Shown here: one piece after another, positions 16,666 through 24,985 of the stretch
Layout: each line of letters begins with the position of its first letter
Numbering within the stretch: the stretch's first letter is position 1
Origin: Actinomyces bowdenii
GTDB taxonomy: Bacteria; Actinomycetota; Actinomycetes; Actinomycetales; Actinomycetaceae
Direction: 5' to 3'
DNA length: 54,372 bases
Assembly: GCF_017592395.1 (NCBI RefSeq)
Contig: NZ_JAGFOU010000023.1
Location: forward strand, 1-54,372
Made by a program: the position numbers and the translations under genes
Notes under the pieces: model-generated
The model's input: the letters and a program-made list of their open reading frames with translations, nothing else
The model's database searches: none
Told to the model about the DNA's origin: nothing

Positions 16666-17616
16666 ATGGCCGCTGACATCCTCGTCGCCGCCGCCGACGC
16701 CGCGGAGGCCGACCAGACCGGGACGCCGGATGACGGCTCCCGCGAGACCAGGCGCCTGAGCCGCAGGCAGATCATCCTGCGCCGTTTCGCGCGCAACCGC
16801 TCGGCGGTGGCGGGCCTGGTGGGGCTCCTCCTCATCGTGGCCTTCGCGGCCTTCGGCAACCTGCTCACCCCCTGGGGCTACAGCGAGGTGGACTCCGGCC
16901 ACTTCCTCCAGCCGCCCAGCGCCGAGCACTGGTTCGGCACCACCCAGGGCGGGCGCGACGTCTTCGCCATGGTGGTGGAGGGCACCCGCAAGTCCATGAT
17001 CATCGGGCTGTGCGTGGCACTGCTCCAGACCGGGATCGCCGCGATCGTAGGCTCCTCGGCCGCCTACTTCGGCGGCTGGTGGGAGAAGGCGGCGCTGTGG
17101 GCCACCGATATGCTCCTGGTCATCCCCTCCTTCCTCATCATCGCGATCCTCTCCCAGCGCTTCGGCGCCCAGCGCGGATCCATCACCCTGTTCATCGTCC
17201 TGCTGGCGGGCTTCGGATGGATGCTCACCGCCCGCGTGGTGCGCTCCCTGACGCTGAGTGTGAAGAACCTCGACTACGTCACCGCCGCCCGCTTCATGAG
17301 TGTTCCCAGCCCGGTCATCATCGCCCGGCACATCATCCCCAACATCGCCTCCCTGCTCATCGTGGACGCCACGGTCAACGTGGCCTACGCCGTCATCAGC
17401 GAGACCACCCTGTCCTACTTCGGCTTCGGGGTGCAGTCGCCCAACACCTCCCTGGGCACGCTCATCGCCGAGGGGCAGCGCTCGGCCACCACCTACCCGT
17501 GGATCTTCCTGTTCCCGGCCGCCGTCCTGGTCCTCATGCTCCTGTGCGTCAACTTCATGGGCGACGGCCTGCGCGACGCGATCGACCCCTCGTCCAAGTC
17601 CGGAGGCAAGGCATGA
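16666..17616 (+). CDS. oppC: Oligopeptide/dipeptide ABC transporter permease (OppC/DppC-like)
   Basis: This 316-residue partner of oppB has an N-terminal cytoplasmic tail, the first helix at SAVAGLVGLLLIVAFAAFGNL, and the GTTQGGRDVFAMVVEGTRKS segment that is characteristic of OppC proteins. The EAA loop includes YVTAARFMSVPSPVIIARHI. Together with oppB it forms the membrane channel. Its stop codon overlaps the oppDF start (ATGA, 17613-17616), which indicates translational coupling. Confidence 0.93.
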   Translation: MAADILVAAADAAEADQTGTPDDGSRETRRLSRRQIILRRFARNRSAVAGLVGLLLIVAFAAFGNLLTPWGYSEVDSGHFLQPPSAEHWFGTTQGGRDVFAMVVEGTRKSMIIGLCVALLQTGIAAIVGSSAAYFGGWWEKAALWATDMLLVIPSFLIIAILSQRFGAQRGSITLFIVLLAGFGWMLTARVVRSLTLSVKNLDYVTAARFMSVPSPVIIARHIIPNIASLLIVDATVNVAYAVISETTLSYFGFGVQSPNTSLGTLIAEGQRSATTYPWIFLFPAAVLVLMLLCVNFMGDGLRDAIDPSSKSGGKA

Positions 17617-19802
17617 TGATCTCCAAGAAGCGCGCTGAGAAGGCTGCCGACGCCTCCGCCGCCCTGCCCGACCCCTCCGCCGGCGCGCCGCTGCTGGAGG
17701 TCGCCGACCTCAAGGTCTCCTTCCCCTCCGAGGACGGCCGCGTCAACGCGGTGCGCGGGGTCAACCTCTCCGTGGCCCGCGGCGAGGTCCTGGCCCTCGT
17801 GGGCGAGTCCGGCTCGGGCAAGTCGGTGACCTCGACGGCGGTCATGGGACTGCTGGATGACTCCGCCGAGGTCTCGGGCTCCATCCGCCTGCACGGCACC
17901 GAGATCCTGGGCCGCTCGGACGCCTACATGTCCCAGATCCGCGGCGTGCAGCTGTCCATGGTCTTCCAGGACCCGCTCTCGGCGCTGACCCCCGTCTACA
18001 CGGTGGGCAGCCAGATCGTCGAGGCGCTGAGGATCCACCAGCAGATCTCCGAGGCCGATGCCTGGAAGCGCGCCGTCGAGCTGCTCGACCTGGTGGGCAT
18101 CCCCAACCCGCAGGTGCGGGCCAGGAACTACCCGCACGAGTTCTCCGGGGGCATGCGCCAGCGCGCGGTCATCGCCATCGCCATCGCCAACAACCCGGAC
18201 CTCATCATCGCCGACGAGCCCACCACGGCCCTGGATGTCACCATCCAGGCCCAGATCCTCGACGTGCTGCGCACGGCCCAGAAGGAGACCGGCGCCGGCG
18301 TCATCATGATCACCCACGACCTGGGCGTGGTGGCCGGCCTGGCCGACCGGGTGGCCGTCATGTACGCGGGCCGGATCGTGGAGACCGGCAGCGTCGATGA
18401 GATCTTCTACCGCCCGGCGATGCCCTACACCATCGGCCTGCTGGGGGCCCTGCCGCGCCTCGACGCCCGCAAGGACTCCGCCCTGGCCACCCTGGAGGGC
18501 AACCCGCCCTCCCTTCTCAGCCTGCCGCCGGGCTGCCCCTTCGCCCCGCGCTGCCCCCTGGCCGATGAGAGCTGCGCCTCAGCCGAGCCCGGTCTCGTGG
18601 CCATGGCCGACCTGCCGACGGCCGACTCCCTGCGGGTGGGCGCCACCGAGCTGCCCGAGGACGGCGTGACGGCGGGCCACCGCGCCGCCTGCATCAAGTC
18701 CGCCCACATCCTGGAGCGGAGGCTGGACTACACTGACATCTTCCCCGTCCCCTCGCTCAAGACCCCCGCCGCCCTGGACCTGCCGCGCGCCGAGCGCGAG
18801 GAGGTGCTGCGGGTCAGCGGCATGGTCAAGGAGTTCCCCCTGCTCAAGGGGGCGGTGTTCAAGCGGCGCGTGGGCACGGTCCACGCCGTGGACGGCGTCT
18901 CCTTCGATGTGCGCGAGGGCGAGACCCTGGCGCTGGTGGGGGAGTCGGGATGCGGCAAGACCACCTCCCTCATGGAGGTGCTCGCCCTCAGCGCCCCCCA
19001 GGAGGGCACCATCGTGGTGCTGGGCAAGGACACGCGCGAGCTGGGGCGCCAGGAGCGCAAGCGCGTGCGCCGGGACCTCCAGATCGTCTTCCAGGACCCC
19101 ATGGCCTCCCTGGACCCGCGCCTGCCGATCTTCGACATCATCGCCGAGCCGCTGAGGCACAACGGCTGGGCCAAGGCGGACATCCCCGCCCGCATCGAGG
19201 AGCTGATGAGCCTGGTGGGCCTGGAGCCCAGCCACGCCAACCGCTACCCGCGCAACTTCTCCGGCGGCCAGCGCCAGCGCATCGGCATCGCCCGCGCCCT
19301 GGCCCTGGAGCCGAGGCTCCTGGTGCTCGATGAGCCGGTCTCGGCCCTGGATGTCTCCATCCAGGCCGGGGTCATCAACCTGCTCGACGAGCTGCGCGCC
19401 ACCCAGGGGCTGAGCTACCTCTTCGTGGCCCACGACCTGTCCGTGGTGCGGCATATCGCCGACCGCGTGGCGGTGATGTACCTGGGCAAGATCGTGGAGA
19501 TCGGCGACGTCGACGCCGTCTTCGAGGCCCCGGCCCACCCCTACACCCAGGCGCTGCTCTCCGCGATCCCCATCCCCGACCCGGCCAAGGAGCGCGGGCG
19601 CGAGCGGATCATCCTGGAGGGCGACTTGCCCAGCCCGGCCAACCCGCCCAGCGGCTGCCGCTTCCGCACCCGCTGCCCCAAGCTCGCCCTGCTCGACGAG
19701 TCCCAGCAGGCCCGGTGCCTGGGGGCCATGCCCGGGCACCGCTCCATGGGGCCGGACCATGAGGCCGCCTGCTACTTCCCCGAGCACCAGGCGGTGTTCT
19801 GA
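17613..19802 (+). CDS. oppDF: Fused dual ATPase of a peptide ABC importer (OppD-OppF in one chain)
   Basis: This 729-residue protein has two complete ABC domains that are separate proteins (OppD and OppF) in many bacteria. Domain 1 (about 25-290) has Walker A GESGSGKS, signature SGGMRQR and Walker [12 protein letters not shown]. Its oligopeptide-type C-terminal tail has the cysteine cluster [14 protein letters not shown]. Domain 2 (about 395-700) has [27 protein letters not shown] and a similar tail (CRFRTRCP). The second Met of the Met-Met start or GTGs further down are possible, but ATG 17613 gives four-base coupling to oppC. Fusions of this kind are common in actinobacteria. Confidence 0.93.
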   Translation: MMISKKRAEKAADASAALPDPSAGAPLLEVADLKVSFPSEDGRVNAVRGVNLSVARGEVLALVGESGSGKSVTSTAVMGLLDDSAEVSGSIRLHGTEILGRSDAYMSQIRGVQLSMVFQDPLSALTPVYTVGSQIVEALRIHQQISEADAWKRAVELLDLVGIPNPQVRARNYPHEFSGGMRQRAVIAIAIANNPDLIIADEPTTALDVTIQAQILDVLRTAQKETGAGVIMITHDLGVVAGLADRVAVMYAGRIVETGSVDEIFYRPAMPYTIGLLGALPRLDARKDSALATLEGNPPSLLSLPPGCPFAPRCPLADESCASAEPGLVAMADLPTADSLRVGATELPEDGVTAGHRAACIKSAHILERRLDYTDIFPVPSLKTPAALDLPRAEREEVLRVSGMVKEFPLLKGAVFKRRVGTVHAVDGVSFDVREGETLALVGESGCGKTTSLMEVLALSAPQEGTIVVLGKDTRELGRQERKRVRRDLQIVFQDPMASLDPRLPIFDIIAEPLRHNGWAKADIPARIEELMSLVGLEPSHANRYPRNFSGGQRQRIGIARALALEPRLLVLDEPVSALDVSIQAGVINLLDELRATQGLSYLFVAHDLSVVRHIADRVAVMYLGKIVEIGDVDAVFEAPAHPYTQALLSAIPIPDPAKERGRERIILEGDLPSPANPPSGCRFRTRCPKLALLDESQQARCLGAMPGHRSMGPDHEAACYFPEHQAVF

Positions 19803-19933
19803 GCCCCGCCCCGGTCCCGGCACCCCGCCTCATCCCGGCGGCCCGGGGCCGGGGAGCCGCCCCATCCACCCCGGGCCGGGGGTGGGAGTCGGGTGGATCC
19901 CGGGAGCGATTCCGGAGCGGCCCGGCCCGCTAC

Positions 19934-19965
19934 TGATCACTATCCGAGCGCGGCGTGATCACTAT
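19934..19965. promoter_or_regulatory. Direct repeat upstream of oppA
   Basis: TGATCACTAT occurs at 19934-19943 and again at 19956-19965, 22 bases apart start to start, which is about two helical turns. The word TGATCA is itself palindromic. The surrounding sequence (about 19930-20000) is AT-rich, unlike the rest. It is a likely promoter-operator region that lets oppA be expressed separately from oppBCDF. The regulator is not known. Confidence 0.5.
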
Positions 19966-20056
19966 GGAAACAATTGTATGATTCACTACCTCATCCCCCG
20001 GGGCGGGTAACCCACCTGCCCGGACCAGCATCAACGATTGATGAACGGAGATCCCC

Positions 20057-21727
20057 ATGAAGATCAACCGCCGCATGTTCCTGGCGGGCAGTGCCTCCAC
20101 TGCCGCCCTCCTCGCCCTGGCGGCCTGCTCCAAGACGGACGGCTCCTCGGGCTCCGGGGGTGCTGAGGGCATCAACGCCGTCGAGCCCGACAAGATCGAG
20201 CAGGGAGGGGAGCTGAAGTTCGCGATCACTGCCCCGATCGCCAACTGGAATGTCAATACGGTGGCGGGCAATGACGTGAATCTGCGCAATATCTACAACT
20301 TCGTCTTCCCCTACTTCTTCGACTATGACGACAAGGGCGAGGCCACCCCCAACCCCGACTTCCTGGCCTCGGCCGAGGCCGAGGAGGTCGACGGCAAGAC
20401 GGTGGTGAGCATCGAGCTCAACCCCAAGGCCGTGTGGGGCTCGGGCAAGAGCATCGTGCCCGAGGACTTCGAGGCCTTCTACGCCGCGGCCAAGAGCGAG
20501 GACTACTCCTGGGCCTCCACCGACGGCATTGAGAAGGTGGAGAAGGTGGAGAAGGAGTCCGACACGACGTTCAAGGTGCTCTTCGAGTCCCCCTACCCCG
20601 ACTGGACCGGGGTGCTCTCCACCTGCTTCCCCGCCGACTTCATGAAGGATGCCGAGACCTTCAACACCTCCGTGGAGAAGGACTTCAACAACGACATCTT
20701 CGCCGGCCCCTTCAAGGTCGAGTCCTGGGATGCCGCCCAGCAGGTGGTCACCCTCACCCCCAATGACAAGTGGTGGGGGGAGACCCCCAAGCTGGACAAG
20801 GTGACCTTCCGGGTTCTGGACGCCGCGGCTGAGGCCACCTCCTTCGCCAACGGGGAGATCGACGTCATCCAGTACATCATCAACGCCGACACCTACACCC
20901 AGGCCGTCGGCCGCTCCGACGCCGAGGTGCGCCAGGCGGGCGGGCTCCAGTGGCGCCACTTCACCCTCAATGCCGCCAGCGGCCCCCTGTCCGAGGAGAA
21001 GGTCCGCCAGGCCATCATGCGCGCCTGCGACCGCGAGGCCATCGCCGCCTCCGACCTGGCGGGGCTGCCCATCGACGACCCTGCCGAGCTCATGCTGGGC
21101 AACCGCTTCTTCATGCCCAGCCAGGAGGGCTACAAGGACAACTCCGGCCCCTGGTCCTACGACGTCGAGGCCGCCAAGAAGCTCCTCGACGAGGCCGGGT
21201 GGATGCTGCCCGAGGGCGGGGAGGTCCGCGAGAAGGACGGCAAGAAGCTGGAGATCTCCTTCGTCATCCCCCAGGGCACCCCCACCACTGAGAACGAGGC
21301 GACCCTCCTGCAGTCCCAGCTCAAGGAGGTCGGCATCACCCTGAGCCTCAACACGGTCGAGAATGACAAGTACTTCACCGAGTACGTCCAGGCCGGCAAC
21401 TACGAGATGACCGCCTTCACCTGGCAGAAGACCCAGTACCCCATGGCCAATGTCGGCCAGATCTACGGCACCGGCAGCGGCTCGAACTACTCGGGCCAGT
21501 CCGTCCCCGAGATCGACGAGCTCATCGCCAAGATCGACGTCGAGATGGACAACGCCAAGCGCGTGGAGCTGACCAACCAGGTCGACGAGCTCGTCTGGGA
21601 GCACGTGCTCAACTTCCCCATGTACGAGCGCCGCGAGTTCACCGCCGTGCCCAAGCGCCTGGCCAACTTCGGCGCCCAGGGCCTGGCCTCCTACCGCCCC
21701 GAGCGCATCGGCTACGTCTCCGAGTGA
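20057..21727 (+). CDS. oppA: Peptide ABC transporter substrate-binding lipoprotein (family 5, OppA/DppA-like)
   Basis: This 556-residue extracytoplasmic binding protein feeds the importer encoded just upstream. Its signal peptide begins MKINRRMFLAGS and ends in the lipobox LAAC with Cys 24 as the lipidation site. The Arg pair followed by a Phe-Leu resembles a Tat signal, but a Sec lipoprotein signal is equally possible. The mature part has SBP_bac_5 features, including WNVNTVAGNDV, YAAAKSEDYSW and the hinge around AFTWQKTQYPM. A binding protein gene placed last, behind 254 bases with its own putative operator, is less usual than oppA first. A strong terminator hairpin follows. Confidence 0.94.
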   Translation: MKINRRMFLAGSASTAALLALAACSKTDGSSGSGGAEGINAVEPDKIEQGGELKFAITAPIANWNVNTVAGNDVNLRNIYNFVFPYFFDYDDKGEATPNPDFLASAEAEEVDGKTVVSIELNPKAVWGSGKSIVPEDFEAFYAAAKSEDYSWASTDGIEKVEKVEKESDTTFKVLFESPYPDWTGVLSTCFPADFMKDAETFNTSVEKDFNNDIFAGPFKVESWDAAQQVVTLTPNDKWWGETPKLDKVTFRVLDAAAEATSFANGEIDVIQYIINADTYTQAVGRSDAEVRQAGGLQWRHFTLNAASGPLSEEKVRQAIMRACDREAIAASDLAGLPIDDPAELMLGNRFFMPSQEGYKDNSGPWSYDVEAAKKLLDEAGWMLPEGGEVREKDGKKLEISFVIPQGTPTTENEATLLQSQLKEVGITLSLNTVENDKYFTEYVQAGNYEMTAFTWQKTQYPMANVGQIYGTGSGSNYSGQSVPEIDELIAKIDVEMDNAKRVELTNQVDELVWEHVLNFPMYERREFTAVPKRLANFGAQGLASYRPERIGYVSE

Positions 21728-21795
21728 TCGGCTGACACCGGCCGGGCCCGGGGCCCTCGTGCCCCGGCGCTCCGCCCCGGTGGCCACGGACACCA

Positions 21796-21840
21796 GCGGG
21801 CTCCCGGCCCCACCCGTGAGCGGTGGGCCCGGGAGCCCGC
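21796..21840 (+). terminator. Strong hairpin downstream of oppA
   Basis: GCGGGCTCCCGG (21796-21807) pairs perfectly with 21829-21840. An inner stem CCCACC/GGTGGG extends it, with a small loop at CGTGAGC. It lies 69 bases after the oppA stop and is the likely end of the opp transcript. It also argues against starting the next gene upstream of it. Confidence 0.75.
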
Positions 21841-21863
21841 TGCGCGTGGGGCATCATGGGGCG

Positions 21864-22643
21864 GTGCCCACCGTCATCATCCGCTCCTGGACCGCCCGCG
21901 CCGCGACCGTCCTGGTGGCGGCCCTGTGCGCGCTCGTCATCGCCGCCGTGCTCGTTCCCGGCCATCTCAGCGGCTCGGGGAGCACCGGCGGCGGCCGGGT
22001 GGCGGTGCAGGTGATCGCCTGGAGCGCCCTGCTCACCGGCGCGGCCGTCCTGCTGTGGTGGATGCCGGCGCTGCGCCTGGAGGCCCATGGCCTCACCGTC
22101 CGCAACGCCTGGCGCACCTGGGTCCTGCCCTGGGAGCGGATCGAGCGCTGCGCGGGGCGCTGGGGCCTGGAGATCGTCCTGGACGACGGCAGGCGCATCC
22201 GCGCCGCCGCTGCCCCCAGGGGCGGGGGCCTGGCCGCCGGGCTGCGCTACCACGTCGAGCAGCGCGAGCGCCTGGGCCGCAGTGATCGCCCCCGGGGACG
22301 GGGCGGGCTCCCGGGCGGCAGCGCGGCGGGCCAGTCGGGGCGGCCCGTGGCCCGCCCCGAGCTCGTCACCCCCGGGGAGGGCACCCACCGCCTCCAGCTC
22401 GACGCCGCGGGGGCGATGGACCTCATCGAGCTCTACCGGGAGCAGGCCCTGGCCTCCCCGGCACCTCCAGGCGCGCGCCGGGAGAGCGGCCGGGACGGGC
22501 CCCGGCCGGATCAGCCCCAGAGCGAGGGCGGGCTCGCCGAACCGGAGGAGGTGCAGACGCGCCCGCAGGTGCGCACCAACCGGGGTGTCGTCGCCGGCGC
22601 GGGCCTGACGGCCCTGCTCCTGGCCCTGGCCATCCTCCTATGA
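21864..22643 (+). CDS. PH-domain membrane protein (bPH6/YdbS-like)
   Basis: This protein of about 259 residues has two N-terminal hydrophobic segments (AATVLVAALCALVIAAVLV and VIAWSALLTGAAVLLWWM). A short bacterial PH-like domain follows, with RLEAHGLTVRNAWRTWVLPWERI as its start. A disordered charged stretch and a C-terminal hydrophobic helix (GAGLTALLLALAILL) end the protein. Actinobacterial proteins of this type are of unknown function. GTG at 21864 was chosen because the oppA terminator hairpin lies just before it; an in-frame ATG at 21759 would place that hairpin inside the coding region. Confidence 0.75.
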   Translation: MPTVIIRSWTARAATVLVAALCALVIAAVLVPGHLSGSGSTGGGRVAVQVIAWSALLTGAAVLLWWMPALRLEAHGLTVRNAWRTWVLPWERIERCAGRWGLEIVLDDGRRIRAAAAPRGGGLAAGLRYHVEQRERLGRSDRPRGRGGLPGGSAAGQSGRPVARPELVTPGEGTHRLQLDAAGAMDLIELYREQALASPAPPGARRESGRDGPRPDQPQSEGGLAEPEEVQTRPQVRTNRGVVAGAGLTALLLALAILL

Positions 22644-22676
22644 CCCCCGCTCTCTCTCCCTCCCTCTCTCCCCCTG

Positions 22677-22875
22677 TTGCACATCTTCAAGAATCGACCG
22701 CTTGGTTGATCCGCATGATTCCGCGGTTCGTGTCAGCTCAATCCTGCCGTTGGGCGCCGAAGATGTGCAGCGGCCCCCTCGCTGCACATCTTCAGCCCGC
22801 ACCCATGCCGGCCGGTACTGGAATCATGCGGAAAAGCCGGGGATGGCGGATGGGCCGGGGCCTGAAGATGTGCAA
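22677..22875. repeat. Nested palindromic element with CACATCTTC words
   Basis: Three inverted repeats are nested. The outer arms TTGCACATCTTCA (22677-22689) and its complement (22863-22875) enclose CCGCATGATTCC (22711-22722) and its complement (22820-22831). At the centre, GAAGATGTGCAGCG (22759-22772) pairs with 22780-22793 around a 7-base loop. The same word is therefore present four times. The element sits between the PH-domain gene and typA. It explains most of the 405-bp gap 22644-23048; no gene is supported there. Confidence 0.85.
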
Positions 22876-23048
22876 CGGGGGCTGGGCGGGGCGCCGGCCC
22901 CGTGGTGAGCGGCACAGCACGGGTGTAGGCCTGACCATGGCAGGCCCCTCCCGCCGTCCCCTAGCCTTGCCATGTTCCCCGCCCCGCCGGCGGCCGCCCG
23001 ACAGGCGTCCCGGGCCGGGGACCGCCCGACCCGGAGGAAGAGCCCTGT

Positions 23049-24971
23049 ATGAGCCTGCGCCAGGACCTGCGCAATGTCGCCATCGTCGCCCACGTCGACC
23101 ACGGCAAGACCACCCTGGTGGACGCGATGCTGTGGGAGGCGGGCGCCTTCGGGGAGCGCGCCACCACCGAGTCCACCGGTGAGCGCGTCATGGACTCCGG
23201 CGAGCTGGAGCGGGAGAAGGGCATCACCATCCTGGCCAAGAACACGGCCGTTCACTACGCGGGCCCCGCCGCGGTCGCCGCCGGCTGCCCCGACGGCATC
23301 ACCATCAACGTCATCGACACCCCCGGCCACGCCGATTTCGGTGGGGAGGTCGAGCGGGGCCTGTCCATGGTCGACGGCGTCGTCCTGCTCGTGGACGCCT
23401 CCGAGGGGCCCCTGCCCCAGACCCGCTTCGTGCTGCGCAAGGCCCTGGCCGCCAACCTGCCCGTCATCCTGGTGGTCAACAAGGTCGACCGCCCCGACTC
23501 CCGCCTGGCCGAGGTCGTCTCGGAGTCCACCGATCTGCTGCTGTCCCTGGCCAGCGACCTGGCCGACGAGCACCCCGACATCGACCTCGATGCCGTCCTG
23601 GACGTGCCCGTCATCTACGCCTCGGCCAAGGCCCGCCGCGCCGGCACCGAGGCCCCCGCCGACGGCGCCCTGCCCGAGAGCCCCGATCTGGAGCCGCTCT
23701 TCCGCACCATCATCGAGCGCATCCCCGGGCCCTCCTACGACGAGGGCGCCCCCCTCCAGGCCCATGTGACCAACCTCGACGCCTCGCCCTTCCTGGGCCG
23801 CCTGGCGCTGCTGCGCATCCACAACGGCACCATCCGCAAGGGCCAGGCCGTGGCCTGGGCGCGCCACGACGGCACCCTGGCCGCCGCGCGCATCTCCGAG
23901 CTGCTCATCACCGAGGGGCTGGACCGCAAGCCCGCCGAGGAGGCCCACGCCGGTGACATCGTGGCCATCGCCGGCATCGAGGACATCACCATCGGGGAGT
24001 CCCTCGTGGACCCCGAGGACCCCCGCCCCCTGCCGCTCATCACTGTGGACGACCCGGCCATCTCCATGACCATCGGCATCAACACCTCCCCGATGGCCGG
24101 TCGCACCAAGGGCGCCAAGGTCACCGCCCGCCAGGTCAAGGATCGCCTGGACCGCGAGCTGGTCGGCAACGTCTCCCTGCGCGTCCTGCCCACCTCCCGC
24201 CCCGACGCCTGGGAGGTGCAGGGGCGCGGCGAGCTGGCCCTGGCGATCCTGGTCGAGCAGATGCGCCGCGAGGGCTTCGAGCTGACGGTCGGCAAGCCCC
24301 AGGTGGTCACCCGCACCATCGACGGCAAGCGGCACGAGCCCGTGGAGCGCATGACCATCGACGTGCCCGAGGAGTACCTGGGCGCCGTCACCCAGCTCAT
24401 GGCGGCGCGCAAGGGCCGCATGGAGACCATGACCAACCACGGCACCGGCTGGATCCGCATGGAGTTCCTCATCCCCGCCCGGGGCCTCATCGGGCTGCGC
24501 ACCCAGTTCCTCACCGAGACCCGCGGCACCGGCATCGCCTCCTCCATCGCCGAGGGCTACGAGCCCTGGGCCGGGCCCATCGACTCGCGCACCACCGGCT
24601 CCCTGGTCTCCGACCGTGCCGGGGCCATCACCGCCTACGCCCTCATCCGGCTGCAGGACCGCGGCACGTTCTTCGTCGAGCCCACCCAGGAGACCTACGA
24701 GGGCCAGGTCGTGGGGGAGAACCCCCGGGGCGAGGACATGGATGTCAACGTCGTGCGCGAGAAGCAGCAGACCAACATGCGCTCCTCCACCGCCGACTCC
24801 TTCGAGGGCCTCACCCCGCCGCGGCGCCTGACCCTGGAGGAGGCCCTGGAGTTCGCCGCCGACGACGAGTGCGTGGAGGTCACTCCCGAGGCGGTGCGCA
24901 TCCGCAAGGTGATCCTGAACTCCCAGGAGCGCTTCCGTGACGCCGCCCGGCGCCGCCGGGCCGAGGCCTGA
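23049..24971 (+). CDS. typA: Ribosome-associated translational GTPase TypA/BipA
   Basis: This 640-residue protein is a translation-factor GTPase related to EF-G and LepA that helps 50S assembly and growth under stress. GTPase motifs are AHVDHGKTT (G1), [15 protein letters not shown] (G3) and NKVDRPDS (G4). Domain II and the EF-G-like domains III and V follow, and the BipA-specific C-terminal domain holds [15 protein letters not shown] and [12 protein letters not shown]. The length is normal. The ribosome binding site is GGAGGAAGAG. It has its own upstream region and the VanW gene follows after 14 bases. Confidence 0.96.
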   Translation: MSLRQDLRNVAIVAHVDHGKTTLVDAMLWEAGAFGERATTESTGERVMDSGELEREKGITILAKNTAVHYAGPAAVAAGCPDGITINVIDTPGHADFGGEVERGLSMVDGVVLLVDASEGPLPQTRFVLRKALAANLPVILVVNKVDRPDSRLAEVVSESTDLLLSLASDLADEHPDIDLDAVLDVPVIYASAKARRAGTEAPADGALPESPDLEPLFRTIIERIPGPSYDEGAPLQAHVTNLDASPFLGRLALLRIHNGTIRKGQAVAWARHDGTLAAARISELLITEGLDRKPAEEAHAGDIVAIAGIEDITIGESLVDPEDPRPLPLITVDDPAISMTIGINTSPMAGRTKGAKVTARQVKDRLDRELVGNVSLRVLPTSRPDAWEVQGRGELALAILVEQMRREGFELTVGKPQVVTRTIDGKRHEPVERMTIDVPEEYLGAVTQLMAARKGRMETMTNHGTGWIRMEFLIPARGLIGLRTQFLTETRGTGIASSIAEGYEPWAGPIDSRTTGSLVSDRAGAITAYALIRLQDRGTFFVEPTQETYEGQVVGENPRGEDMDVNVVREKQQTNMRSSTADSFEGLTPPRRLTLEEALEFAADDECVEVTPEAVRIRKVILNSQERFRDAARRRRAEA

Positions 24972-24985
24972 GAGGAGCCCAGCCC

